The translations under genes were made by a program, and so were the position numbers. The notes under the pieces are model-generated. The model did no database searches and was not told the origin of the DNA. It saw only the letters and a list, made by a program, of their open reading frames with translations. 64,000 nucleotides of DNA. Origin: Mantis religiosa (lineage: Eukaryota > Arthropoda > Insecta > Mantodea > Mantidae). The DNA lies in contig CM060955.1 of NCBI GenBank assembly GCA_030765055.1, positions 154,908,006-154,972,005 of the forward strand, in the 5' to 3' direction. Below are positions 44,649 to 55,689 of the stretch, piece after piece. Numbering within the stretch: the stretch's first letter is position 1; every line of letters starts with the position of its first letter.

Positions 44649-44660
44649 CTTTTTACATTC
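44649..44660 (+). other. Target-site duplication, copy 1 of 3
   Basis: 'ctttttacattc' appears here, at 44849-44860, and as 'cttttacatt' at 50303-50312. The uninterrupted background reads 'gcaatttttacattattta'. Confidence 0.75.
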
Positions 44661-44848
44661 TCATCATTCCCTGAGGAGCAAAAAGCTACTTCCCTACACT
44701 AACCCCACTTAAATTACACCCGTCATTCTGCAACATCCACATCCCGCCACTACGTGGTTAAGCTCTTCCCAGAGCAGGTACACGATTTGACCACCCTTCG
44801 GGCTGTTCCAAACAGCCTGCCAGATTTGTGCTGCTGCTGCTGCTGCTG
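44661..44848 (+). mobile_element. 188-bp LINE-like 3' tail fragment
   Basis: Foreign GC-richer sequence flanked by exact 12-bp repeats. It has a 7-bp hairpin ('ggctgttccaaacagcc') near its end and terminates in (GCT)n at 44829-44850. The larger LINE downstream has the same architecture at its 3' end, with hairpin 'cctcctctgcggaggagg' then a 'ctgtgtgctgtgtg' tail. I infer a heavily 5'-truncated copy of a related LINE. Confidence 0.55.
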
Positions 44849-45300
44849 CTTTTTACATTCAGTCGAGTGTGGATATCCGTGGTGAACGGATGTGTATGTT
44901 ATGCGCTCGATGTAAAGTGAGCAAAAATCGCGTAATATAGTGTACGTATAGTGCACGTAATTAGTGCATCAAAAACGGGTAATCCGAACCATAATAGTGC
45001 AACAGTGGAACAACATGTGCCCATAATGCAGCCGTACTGACAACAAATAGTGCATCGTTGTGAAAACCGGCAGTAAGTGGAGGCTACAACTTATAAGTGT
45101 CGCGTAACAAGATGTGCTATTTACTTTTGCAAGTGATAATTCAGAAGTTGTATTTAGCGATGTGTAAGGTAAATATACGTTAAACCTTTTCTTACACATT
45201 GTACAAAAGTGCATTAGACAGAAACTAAAGTGCAGTAGGGCGTGAAGGTCCTTCTTGCGCGCAAAAAACCAGTGCAACTACTTTTAGGTTGTGAAGTGTT

Positions 45301-45475
45301 GTGATTGGCGTTTGCATTGGGTGTCGTGATTGGACATTCCATTTGCCACACGCGCCCTGATTGGTGGTTATATTACTGCCTGTGATTGGCGTATACATTG
45401 GGTGTCGTGATTGGACAGTACATTTGCCACACGCGCCCTGATTGGTGGTTGTATTACTGCTTCCTATTGGCTGCT
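45301..45475 (+). promoter_or_regulatory. LINE 5' UTR: two 81-bp tandem repeats with nine ATTGG boxes
   Basis: Units 45301-45381 and 45382-45462 are nearly identical. Each holds four ATTGG pentamers, the reverse of a CCAAT box, and a ninth follows at about 45465. The repeats end about 15-25 bp before the ORF1 ATG. A tandem promoter array in a LINE 5' UTR is the likely role (inference); CCAAT-binding factors such as NF-Y are candidate binders. Confidence 0.65.
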
Positions 45476-45489
45476 AATACACATCAGAA

Positions 45490-47388
45490 ATGGATGCAGA
45501 AAACGCCACACCTACCGAGACAATTGACGCCTCCATCCTTTATTATCTAGAAGGCGGTGATATTCGCACCTTCCTAGGTAATGACTTAATCACCAATCCG
45601 TCGCTACCTATAGCGAGTGAAGTATATGCCATTCTCCTTAAGGAGCTAGATGCAAGGAGCTTGTACTTAAACAAGGCTGATGAGCTAGTGCAACAAGCCT
45701 TGGGAACCAGCGAAACCATCGCAATTGCTGAGTTCCAGGTATACATGGCTCACAGAAACCGTGTCAGTGCCATTACCGAACTGTTACGCAAACATAATCA
45801 GGCAGTCTCTACTACAACTTGGCACACTGTTACCAAGCGCTCTGCCAAACCAGAGCCAACCCCAACTACCAGAAAAATTGACACCTCCAACATCTATGCT
45901 GTTCTCTCCCACGAAGAGCCCACAGCATCAACCTCTACTGGAGTCAACACCAAGCGGCGCAGTTGCAGCAGTCAAGTTGCAGTCACCCCAACGGATGATG
46001 ACTCATCTGCCACCGCAACTCCTACTCCAGCACCACAGGCACCGCCCACAACTACCACAAACACAGCTCCTAACCGATCTAACAGGACAACACCTATTTT
46101 TCTGAGAGACCCCAACAAAGCACGGGATCTCACAACATTTCTTGCTGAAAAACATCCCAGCTTGAAGTACTCCGTGCGCAACATGAGTGGCACTGTTGCC
46201 TTCTTGCCAGACACGCCCGAAGACCACCGGGCGCTCCGTAAACTTCTCACAGAGAGTAGTGTTCAATTTCTTACTACTCTCTTGCCTGAGGAGAAGTTGC
46301 TATATGTCACCCTGAAGGATCTGCCCATGTACATCACAGAGGCAGACGTCACCACAATGCTCAGGGGTCTTAACTATCCAGTGGAGAGGGTTGGAAAACC
46401 GCGATCAAATCGTAGTCCAACTCCTAAACTACCTCCACACTTCAGAGTTGCTCTGAGGAAAGAAGGCAACTTTCAAGCCATATACAAGGAGACGAGGATG
46501 TTCAACGCCATCATCCGCGTGGAGTCCTATCGTCCTCCGGCGCAACCCCTGCAATGTACCAACTGCCAGCAGTTTACGCATAGTGCTGCTGGATGTCGGC
46601 TGGAACCTGTCTGCTCCTTCTGTGGTGAATCAGGACACAAAAGGGCAGAATGTCCTAAAGTGGGCTTAGCCAACCAAAAACCCACATGCTACAACTGCGG
46701 CGGAGAACACTCCTGCAGGTATGCCAAATGCCCTGTATGGCAGGAAGCCAGAGTAGAAATGCTGCTCAATAAAAATGGGCAGAGGAGTAGATTCGACGCT
46801 GCACCAAAGTTGCCAAACCCAATGGGCCTTCCAAAGGAAGCCTTCAAGGGCACCAGATACCCAGGCCTGCCGCCTGTTAACAGAATCCAACACTCTTCGT
46901 ATGCAGAGGCGCTGAAAACCAAGCAGCAGAACACCCCGCAGCAACCATTGATCAGTTGCCCGGGTAACACACAAAAAGTCGCTCCAAACCACACTACCAG
47001 AGTTGTAGCTGATGAGACGACGCCCCCCAAACAGCACGCCATGTCGGGGAGCAACCCAGATCGCCCTGGAAGTGCCCGACCAGCTACCCAGAAGGAGAAC
47101 GTGCAGCGTCCACGTCCCTCCAACAGTGGATTGAGGCAACCAGCCCAGCAGCGCCTGCCGGCTCATATCCCGCCCACCACCACCATTCCAAGCAAACCCA
47201 TGCTAAAACCCACCATCCCTGATGCTCAGTTCCTAAATCTGATGAGCAGAATCCCTGTCCATCACCAACCGGACTTTGCCACCGTCCTAGCTGAAGCTCT
47301 GGTACAGCGTCCTGACAATATTCCACCCGAAACCATATTAGTCCACACTGTATTCATCTTTATGGGACGTTATGGCAGACAGGACTAA
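45490..47388 (+). CDS. LINE ORF1: Gag-like RNA-binding protein with zinc knuckles
   Basis: 632 residues, intact. ORF1 proteins of Jockey elements coat element RNA and target it to the nucleus. The N-terminal third is low-complexity, rich in Thr, Pro and Ala. Residues about 215-340 resemble the domain that precedes the zinc knuckles in Jockey Gags ('VAFLPDTPEDHRALRKLL', 'YVTLKDLPMYITEADV', 'HFRVALRKEG'). Three knuckles follow: 'CTNCQQFTHSAAGC' (about 356-369), 'CSFCGESGHKRAEC' (376-389) and 'CYNCGGEHSCRYAKC' (401-415). The rest is Pro/Gln-rich. The ATG at 45490 is the first in frame and directly follows the promoter repeats. Its stop overlaps the ORF2 start (ATG at 47372), suggesting coupled translation. 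Confidence 0.88.
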   Translation: MDAENATPTETIDASILYYLEGGDIRTFLGNDLITNPSLPIASEVYAILLKELDARSLYLNKADELVQQALGTSETIAIAEFQVYMAHRNRVSAITELLRKHNQAVSTTTWHTVTKRSAKPEPTPTTRKIDTSNIYAVLSHEEPTASTSTGVNTKRRSCSSQVAVTPTDDDSSATATPTPAPQAPPTTTTNTAPNRSNRTTPIFLRDPNKARDLTTFLAEKHPSLKYSVRNMSGTVAFLPDTPEDHRALRKLLTESSVQFLTTLLPEEKLLYVTLKDLPMYITEADVTTMLRGLNYPVERVGKPRSNRSPTPKLPPHFRVALRKEGNFQAIYKETRMFNAIIRVESYRPPAQPLQCTNCQQFTHSAAGCRLEPVCSFCGESGHKRAECPKVGLANQKPTCYNCGGEHSCRYAKCPVWQEARVEMLLNKNGQRSRFDAAPKLPNPMGLPKEAFKGTRYPGLPPVNRIQHSSYAEALKTKQQNTPQQPLISCPGNTQKVAPNHTTRVVADETTPPKQHAMSGSNPDRPGSARPATQKENVQRPRPSNSGLRQPAQQRLPAHIPPTTTIPSKPMLKPTIPDAQFLNLMSRIPVHHQPDFATVLAEALVQRPDNIPPETILVHTVFIFMGRYGRQD

Positions 47389-50071
47389 TAGGATATCAGA
47401 CCTCCTTGGACTCAAAATTTGTTCCTGGAATGCCAATGGTATCCGGAACAAGTTAACTGAAGTGTCAAACTTCATAGCGGTCAACAAAGTGCAGATTCTT
47501 CTGGTGCAAGAAACACATCTTTCTAGTGCCCAGAAGGCCTCCATCCCTGGCATGCTCAGCCATCGCACCGACCGCGCAGATGGTTATGGTGGTACGGCCA
47601 TCTACATAAGCCGCAACATTCAGCATCATCGGCTACAACTGGCAACCACAGCGGCTCTCGAAGCAACTGGTACACAGTTGACCACAAATAGAGGGCCTCT
47701 AAACATCTTCTCCCTCTACATTCCGCCTGGCAGACCAATATCGGAGAGCGATTTGGACGCAGTGTTTTCCACAGGAGCCCAAACAATTGCCATGGGTGAC
47801 CTAAATGCCAAAAGCCCACAGTGAAACTCCACAATCAGAAATCACAGAGGCATGGTGCTGGAACGCTATCTGGAACGGCGGAACCTCGTAGTACTTGCTC
47901 CATCATCACCAACCATAACTTACGGGGATCGCCGACCACCTGACTGGTTGGATATTGCTATCCTCCAGCATATTCGAGGTCACCCGAAAATCCTTACCAT
48001 CCCGGAACTTTCTTCAGACCATTACCCCATCCTTTTTCTATACCAAGCCAGGGCAACAGCCAAGGCTCCACCAAATAGTCCGAATCCTCGTATGACTAAT
48101 TGGAGCATGTATACAAATATAATGGCAACAAAATCAGCCGAGGTAACACCATGCACCAGCGTAGCTGAAGCCGATAACCTAGCAAAAACCATCACCTCTA
48201 CAATGGCACAAGCAATGGTTGAAGCCACTCCACCACGGCGCAAATTCTATAGTGCCCAGAAGCCACTTCCCTCACAACTACGGAAGTTAATAGCTGATAA
48301 AAACAAAGCTAGGCGTCGGTTTCAGAACACGCGTAATCCCTTACACAAAAGGGAGTGGAACAGACTACAACACCTAGTCAAACTAGAGCTCGCTGACTTC
48401 CGGAATGACGAGTGGGAACGCCGTCTATGCGCTCTTGATCCGCAGGACCAAGCACTCTGGCGCATGTCCAAGGCGCTGCTGCGAATACCTTCTTCTGATC
48501 CACCTCTTACCGATGACAGAAGGACGGCAGAGTCAACGAGAGAAAAAGTGGATTTAATGGCTGAACATCTAGCCTCCAATTTTCATCCAGCAGAATCTCA
48601 TGATCAGGAGCTCTCTGATGAAATAGTGGAACGTGTTGAAGCTTTTCTTTCCACTCCCTTTAATGCGGATGATGTGCATTTAACAACAGTCTCAGAAGTG
48701 AGGAGTATTGTGACTAAAGTGCGATCCTATAAAGCAACAGGGTATGACAACTTGCCATATGCTGCTTTTAAAGCACTACCAGCAGCATGGATAATGCTGT
48801 TGGTCCACCTGTTCAACAGCCTACTACAACTAGCTCATTTCCCTGCTGCGTGGAAACACGCTAGGATTATCACCATTCCTAAGCCAGGAAAGGACCCCAA
48901 AAACATTAGTAGTCACCGACCCATCAGTCTGCTGCCGGCCATCAGTAAAATCTTCGAGAAGGTGTTGCAGGCCCGCCTTCAACATCTGCTGGACCAACAC
49001 AATGTGCTACGACCCGAGCAGTTTGGTTTCCGATGTCAACATTCCACCTCTCACCAGTTACTCCGCCTCGTGGACGATGTAATACGCGGGTTTAATAATC
49101 GGCATTACGTTACAGCACTATTCCTAGACATCTCTCGAGCATTCGACTCGGTGTGGCATGACGGCCTCATCCATCGGTTCTTCCACTACAATATCCCAGC
49201 ATACCTCATAAAACTCATCAATACCTACCTTAAAAACCGTTCCTTTGTCGTCGCCAGGGACGACATCCATTCTCAACCCTATGGTATTCAAGCAGGGGTA
49301 CCACAAGGCAGTGTCCTTGGTCCCCTCCTGTTCCTCACCTATATAAACACCCTCCCTACCCTAATAGGCTGTAACCTCTATCTATTCGCTGATGACACCG
49401 CATTAACGGTTTCATCTAAACGACACGTTAATGCCGTAACCAAGGCGCAGCGTTATGCTGATATGCTATCTGCCTGGTTCATCACTTGGCGCTTGAAGAT
49501 TAATGTAACAAAATCTCAAGCAGTCACATTCACCCGCCGTACTCTACAAGACGTACCCAATCTCCGCCTGGCTGGAGAGGAAGTACAATGGTCCTCGGAG
49601 GCTACATACCTTGGAGTAACCCTGGATTGGCGTCTGACGTGGAAACAGCACATCACCACTGCGGCTAACAAAGTATCCAGAAGGATGGCCATGCTATATC
49701 CCATGATAAATAGGAAATCTACAATGAGCCTGCAGAACAAATTGCTCATTTACAAACAAATACTCCGCCCTGCACTAACTTATGCTTGCACAGTCTGGGG
49801 AGTTGCAGCAAAATCACATCTCTACAAGCTACAAGTCCTACAGAACCGCTACCTTCGGATAGCAACCGCTTCCGACTGGTACATTCCAAACGACAATATC
49901 CATGCAGATCTCTCCTTCCCAAAAATCTCAGAATACATCCTTAACCTATCTCAAAATTTTTATAACAAGCTCCCTTCAAGCTTCAACAGTCTAATCCGCG
50001 GTCTGGGTGAATATGACCTAGACCCCGGTGAAACATACAAGCGACCCAGACTAGTGCTTGCACCACCATAG
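47372..50071 (+). pseudogene. LINE ORF2: APE endonuclease and reverse transcriptase, one in-frame stop
   Basis: Reads 47372-47824 and 47852-50071 in one frame, interrupted only by TGA at 47822-47824. That codon falls where family members usually have Trp in the 'AKSPxWNS' region, so a TGG-to-TGA change is likely. The endonuclease shows 'ICSWNANGIRNKL', 'VQETHLSS', 'MGDLNAKSP' and 'SDHYPIL', the catalytic Asn, Glu, Asp and His regions. RT shows 'SHRPISLLPAISKIFEK', 'QFGFRCQHSTSHQ', 'LFLDISRAFDSVW', 'AGVPQGSVLGPLLF' and the active-site 'LFADDTAL' at about residues 670-677. The C-terminal part ('ATYLGVTLDWRLTWKQH', 'RPALTYACTVWG') is full length. No RNase H domain is evident. It would nick DNA and prime reverse transcription, but the stop truncates it inside the endonuclease. 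Confidence 0.9.
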
Positions 50072-50302
50072 GCCCATACAATCCCATCCAGATGTTCATT
50101 ACATTTCATTACATTTCACCTCCAACAAACAAACCAATCAACCCTTAAATAATATCCACCACCATCCACCCACCGTCATATCATTAAATAACCACCATCA
50201 TGCCAGTAAGGGACGATGTCCCGAAATGGCAAAACGTCGAAGGCCCCTCCTCTGCGGAGGAGGTTCACCTTCAACGACACCACTGTGCTGTGTGCTGTGT
50301 GT
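50072..50302 (+). other. LINE 3' UTR with terminal hairpin
   Basis: After the ORF2 stop, a C- and A-rich stretch is followed by the perfect hairpin 'cctcctctgcggaggagg' (about 50247-50264). A CTG/TG-rich tail then runs up to the right target duplication. The hairpin may be the RT recognition structure (inference). Confidence 0.6.
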
Positions 50303-50312
50303 CTTTTACATT

Positions 50313-50690
50313 ATTTACTCAACTTCCTACATTCCTTTTTCGACTTCATGTGGGTACATTACATTTGCTACTAGAGATTCGTCACATCAGAGACATGAAA
50401 ACGTGTACAGATGGTTAGGCATTACTAATCTTTCACATGCCCTTTCGGAAATTCCTTTTGATAAACATATTTCTAACATTTCATTAAATCAGCGCTGTAG
50501 TAGCAATACCTGTCTTTCAAAATTGTATTATACTTTAGTTTTGTCAGCTTGGTTTGGAAATTATAATTTGCTTTATAGTAAGGCACTGAAAACGTGTTCA
50601 GTTTGGTTGCTATTTCGGATATTGAATTTTACTGTTCAAATTCTATAACAATTGGTATTCACCAGAATCTTCGCAGTTTAAGAAATTAAA
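50313..50690 (+). repeat. Block V, partial copy 3
   Basis: Continues the background after the LINE: 'gtgggtacattacatttgct', 'agagattcgtcacatcagag', 'aatcagcgctgtagtagcaa', 'gaaaacgtgttcagtttggt'. It stops at about 50698, where a minus-strand LINE scrap begins. Confidence 0.7.
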
Positions 50691-50698
50691 TGGTTTCT

Positions 50699-51046
50699 TC
50701 ACATTGCAACCTCCTCGCATTCTCTTACATAGTGTTCTATCTTCATTTTTCCCCCACACAATTCACAAATTCCCTTTTCCCTACCTCCTATCCCTCTTAG
50801 AGATATTGTTCCTGTACTCATCCAAGCTAACGCTTCTCTCTCTTGCCTACTGCAGTAATCTACTTATGCTTCTAGTCCCCAGTTTCTTTTTATTTGTTTG
50901 TAAAATTGTAATGATTTCATATTTTCAAGATCTCTCCATAATTCCTTTCTTTCTATATCTTCTATTCTACATTTTACCAATTTACCCACTTCACTTGTAT
51001 TCCTTTCTTCTAATCTCCATATATCCCTCATTCCTACTTTTCCCAT
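50699..51046 (-). pseudogene. C-terminal scrap of a non-LTR ORF2 with CCHC motif
   Basis: On the minus strand, 'RLEERNTSEVGKLVKCRIED' and 'ELWRDLENMKSLQFYKQIKR' are followed, in the same frame after one stop (about 50864), by 'REALAWMSTG' and 'GICELCGGKMKIEHYVRECE'. The cysteine-histidine arrangement near a LINE C-terminus (C-x2-C ... H-x4-C) is characteristic of some non-LTR families. There are no other landmarks, so I do not name the clade. The plus-strand open frame here is a shadow. Confidence 0.5.
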
Positions 51047-52396
51047 AATTCCTCCTATCGCTGACCACCAAGTGTTTGTGTTCTATAATCTTCTCTGCAA
51101 TAACAAAATAAATGAGAGTATTGTATTTTTTATTCTTATAGTGTTCTAAACAAAAAGGAACAGTTGTGAAGTAAATATTAGTATGATATAAATGTAAAAG
51201 AACAATATCTACAAAAATATTAATTAACGTTGTAATTGCTATGTGTATACCGATATGACTTAGCTATTTAGAATATTTTACAAAACATTAGAAAATCGAC
51301 TTCCCTTCTTAAGTTTAAATCATATCCTAAATGTGAACAATGGAGAATTGTAGCTATATTGTACACGTAACCCAATATATACCGAAAGAAAAGATTGTAT
51401 TTTGGAACTAAAGCCTTCTATATCTGTATAAATAGCAGAAATTCAACCCTTGATTTTCAAATTGGTGTTTATTTTTGCCCGTTGGCAGCATTGATTAAAT
51501 AGCTATCATAACAATAAGGAGGGTTGTGGATGTAAGAAAATCTAGAGTTTCTTAATCTACAATTTTTTGGAGTAATTTCAAAGCACATGCGTTAGAAATC
51601 TGTCTTAAACAAAGCTAAAATTAATAAAAAGTCAGAAATGGAGCAATTACATATCTCCTTTATTAATTCCCATCATCCTGTGTGGGATGATTTTTTAAAA
51701 GCTGCAGGACGCTATAAATGTGGCGTCCATTATTCTATGACCTTGGTATTTCCAAATAAGATGCTCAACTGGGTACGGAAGAACTGTGTACGTTATGACG
51801 ATGTTTGAGAGTAGACTTTCGTACTATCACAAAAATGCTGCTTCATCCTTATTGTGTACATTCCTACGTAGAAGTTTTCGGGAATTCCTGTTTGATTATC
51901 ATCTTTTTAGTTCTTAATTAAATCAGCACTGTGGTGGCAATATCTGTGTTCTACGATTTTGCTGTACTTATATATTTACATCCCTGTTTATTAATTTGAT
52001 TGCACTTTTTCATAAGCGCTAAAACGCGGTTTAGTTGCCATAAAAGAATCCCAAATGAAAGGTACTTCAAGAAAACCTAGTCTTTATTTAAATAAACTTT
52101 ACACACATAGACTACAAATTAAGGTACTTTGAACATTAAGAGCGTCTATAAGCAACTAAAGAAAAGGAAAGAGAGGAAGACCTTGAGTTGTAGTGGAATA
52201 CCCCAATACCCAATACTCAAAGCTGGTCGCTGTCTGGAAATGCAGTTCCCTTGCATGGCCTGTAAATAAGAAAATCATCACAACCTCTAATTTGATATAA
52301 GTAATGATAAACTCAGACAAATAAGGAACAATCCCGAATTGGTTTCCTCCACGAAATAAAATGTGTTTGACGTAAATACTGCGTTTTAACAAGATA
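51047..52396 (+). repeat. Block X, copy 5, 5' part
   Basis: From 51230: 'gttgtaattgctatgtgtat', 'gtggcgtccattattctatg', 'aaaacgcggtttagttgcc', 'gaacattaagagcgtctata', ending 'cgttttaacaagat', where a LINE tail starts. 51047-51229 shows nothing recognisable. Confidence 0.7.
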
Positions 52397-52425
52397 TATT
52401 TATTTTATTTATTTATTTATTTATT
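52397..52425 (-). repeat. (AATA)n-type 3' tail of the CR1-like element
   Basis: On the plus strand this is TTTAT repeats. Simple-repeat 3' tails instead of poly(A) are common in CR1/L2-type elements, and the location at the element's 3' border fits. Confidence 0.75.
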
Positions 52426-52725
52426 GTTCTCTGAAAAGGTTCCCAGAGCCAGAGCTCACGCTAGGGAACAGTACAAAAATATATAAAATGATGGCAAACA
52501 GCCCTTAACAATACTTATATTACATTTTCATAGTAGGAATGAATTACCGTACAAGAATAACATATATGAAACATACAAAGATACAGAAATTCACTATAAC
52601 TCAAGAAATAATAGCAACAAAGAACTTAACAGAAAAAAAGAAGCTACATATTCAATGGGACATTAATCCATATTAATTTTTAACCAGTTCAGCTTTCAAA
52701 CCAGCTATAAATGTGTAACACTTTA

Positions 52726-55635
52726 TCAGCTATCAATATATGCCTTCAGTAAATTTTCAGCAACTTTCCTTTTAAAACCTTTTATGTTCCTGCAGCCTTT
52801 CAGTTCCAGTGGCAGCGCATTATATAAGTTGATAACGTGTGAGGTTAAGCTGTTCAGGCCATAAGTAGAAGTGTTCACTGTTGGTTTTGTTAAGTTTCCT
52901 TTATTCCTTGTATTATATATATGTGAGGAGCTTTCAAATGTTAGAATGGACTTTAGAAGATTATTTTTTATTTTGTGGAGATATATTATCAAGGACAACT
53001 CTTTGTTTACTTGTAATGGTAAAATGTTAGTTACATGGTAGAGTGTTTTAGTGTTTGTTCTAAAGGGTAGATTGTAGATTATTTTCAAGTCCCGATTTTG
53101 AAGTACTTCGAGGTCATGAATTAAATATTTAACAGAGTTACCCCATGAGACGTTTAAGTAATCCAAATGAGATTTAATTAAAGCATGGAAGATGCTTCGT
53201 AAATGATTTACACTGAATCCTTTGAATTTCAGCCTGTGAATTACAGCTAACACAGGAAGAATCTTATTTTTTACATGCATGATATGGTCCTTCCATGTGA
53301 GCGTACTGTCTAGAATCAAACCTAGATATGTGATTTCTGTTACTCTTTCAATCACTGCGTTATCAACATGTATCTTGTTATTTACTACTGGTATGTATGA
53401 TCTTTTATGAAATAACATATATTTTGTTTTACAGACATTTAATGTTAACTTATTGCCCTTAAACCAGCTATTCAATGCATTCAGGTCTTGCTGTATGTCA
53501 TATATCAGCTGGTGCTCAGAGTCATCTATATATAACAAACATATATCATCAGCACACATAGTCAATTTACCTTTTAGTCTTAAACATCCTATGTCATTTA
53601 TAAAAATTAGGAATAATATAGGACCTAATACAGAACCTTGTGGAACACCATGATGAATTACTGATAGAGAACTGGAAATGTTGTTCATATTTACAAATTG
53701 TTTCCTATTACTGAGATAATTCTGAAACCAGTTGAGAGGAAGTCCTCTTACACCAGCATACTCAAGTTTATTTAGTAGTAAAGTATGATCTACAGTGTCA
53801 AAAGCCTTTTTAGGTCAATAAATAAACCAGTAGCTAAACAATTTCTATCCAGAGCTTTTTGAATATCTATGATAATATTTACCGTGCCAGCAAGAGTACT
53901 AGATTTGTTAATAAATCCATACTCATGATTGTGAAAAAGTTGTGTTTTTCTAGATGCTGTAATAACCTAACTTTTACTACTTTTTCCAGAATTTTGGCAA
54001 ATACTGGAATAATACTTATTGGTCAGTAATTATCCATAATTACTCTATCACCTGTCTTATAAATTGGGACAACTCTTGTGATTTTACAACCATCAGGTAC
54101 TGAACCTGAACTAAGTGATAAATTACTAAAGGTTACAATGTGTGGAACCAAACTGTACTTGCACTTTGTTAACAATTCATTTGATAAAATATTATCTGTT
54201 TTATTACCTTTGTTTTTTATTGTTGCTATCATTTTTAGCACCTCATTATTATGTGTTGGATATAGAGAAAGACTATTTGGTACTGAACTATAATGTGGTG
54301 GAGTATATTGTGTAGTTATACATATCTTCACTAACTGATCAGCTATATTTACAAAGTATTGGTTAAAAGATTCACATATTTCTAATTGATTTCCTATTTT
54401 TTGATTACCTACCATTATTGTTTCTATTTGATTGCATTGTACTGGGGTTTCATTTCTTAAGATTCCATTTATTGTCATCCATACCTTTTTTTGGATCATA
54501 GGAGTTATTCAGTTTATTTGAGTAATATGCTTCTTGAAGTTCCCTTTTCATTTTAGTTACTTCATTTGCACACCTTTTGTACAGTTCAATTGCTATCGGA
54601 GAGGGAAACTTGCATTTTGTTTTGTTATACAGTAAGTTTTTCTTTTTAGCTAGAGCCAAAAGGTTACTATTAACCCATGGTTTATGTGTCAGTTTATTTG
54701 ACACAACCTTTCTGCACCTGTAGGAGCAGACTGAAACCCCTTCCTTTATAAACTGCAATAATGAGTTATAATATTCATTAGGGTCATTTGTGACACAGTT
54801 AAATCCAGTATTTTGTATAAAAAAGAAAGTCTATTATGATTTATAGTGTTAAATTCTTGAATTGACATTCTGTAATTGATATACTTATCATGAAGGGCCT
54901 TGCAAAGATGTTCTTTTATGTCGATTATAAGTATGTTATGGTCACTGATATCATGCATTATGTTAGATATAGATATTGGGGTATCATTGTTATTGATAAG
55001 TACATGGTCCGTTAGTGTAGCTGAGCTATTGCCTATTCCTGTTGGGTATATTTTATTACCTTGTACAAAATTGAAACTTGCAATTAGTGTATTATAGTTT
55101 TCAAGACATTTACTCTGAGTGAGGTAATTAATATTTACATCGCCTGTGATCATGGCTTTTTTTGCAAGCTTCCTACACAGTACAGTTTCCATATCAGTGA
55201 GAAAGTTGCCTGTATTTTGATCATTAGGATTATAAACTGCAATGATATCAAGTGTTATTAGATCTCTTTTCAGGTTTATGTGCAGTGTACTGTGGACACT
55301 GCTTACTATGATTTGTACCGACGTTTTCCATACATCACTAATATGCACTGAAATTCCACCTCCTGTCATTTTCCTTATAATATGATGTGCATAGAATTTT
55401 TTATATTAAAAAAGTTAATTATGTTTTCCCTGAGCCAGTTTACTGCTATAACAATCACATCTACTTTAGTTATTGTTGCCACAAGAAGCTCAATATCATC
55501 TAATTTGTTTACAATAGACCTAGCATTCAGGTATACAATTCTTACCTTTGGGCTCGGTTGAGATCTTGTTATGTTTAAATAATCATCTACAGAATCATAT
55601 TTGAACTCACCTATAATGTTATCACAATCACACAT
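52726..55635 (-). pseudogene. CR1-like ORF2: endonuclease and reverse transcriptase, several breaks
   Basis: On the minus strand: endonuclease start 55375-55635 ('RIVYLNARSIVNKLDDIEL') and endonuclease body 54746-55369 ('AVYNPNDQNTGNF', 'MITGDVNINYL', 'MHDISDHNILIIDI'). Then linker 54450-54758 and RT onset 54023-54499 ('SVPDGCKITRVVPIYKTG'), with a TGA directly before the expected 'PISI' block. RT 52726-53811 has 'KAFDTVDHTLL', 'HGVPQGSVLGPILFL' and 'MCADDICLLY', then the C-terminal 'THYLGLILDSTLTWKDH-like' region and 'LYNALPLELKG'. An A-run slip near 53811 breaks the frame. The catalytic box has Cys instead of the usual Tyr or Phe before A-D-D. At least four breaks; inactive. Confidence 0.82.
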
Positions 55636-55689
55636 GAAAGGTACAAATATTGCACTTCATCACAAAATAGAAACCTAAGACACTGCACT

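Larger units (their letters stand above)
44861..50302 (+). mobile_element. Nearly complete Jockey-clade non-LTR retrotransposon
   Basis: About 5.44 kb with 5' UTR, ORF1, ORF2, 3' UTR and hairpin tail, bounded by 'ctttttacatt(c)' duplications. Two ORFs overlapping by 17 bp, C2HC-type Gag-like ORF1, APE-type endonuclease and an F-A-D-D reverse transcriptase assign it to the Jockey group. Only one in-frame stop is visible, so it is a young but disabled copy. GC content is visibly higher than in its surroundings. Confidence 0.88.

Noticed and set aside
46666..47166. Minus-strand open frames of 144-166 residues opposite LINE ORF1
   Set aside because: They overlap an intact, domain-bearing ORF1 and have no recognisable domain; they are shadows of its GC-rich codons.
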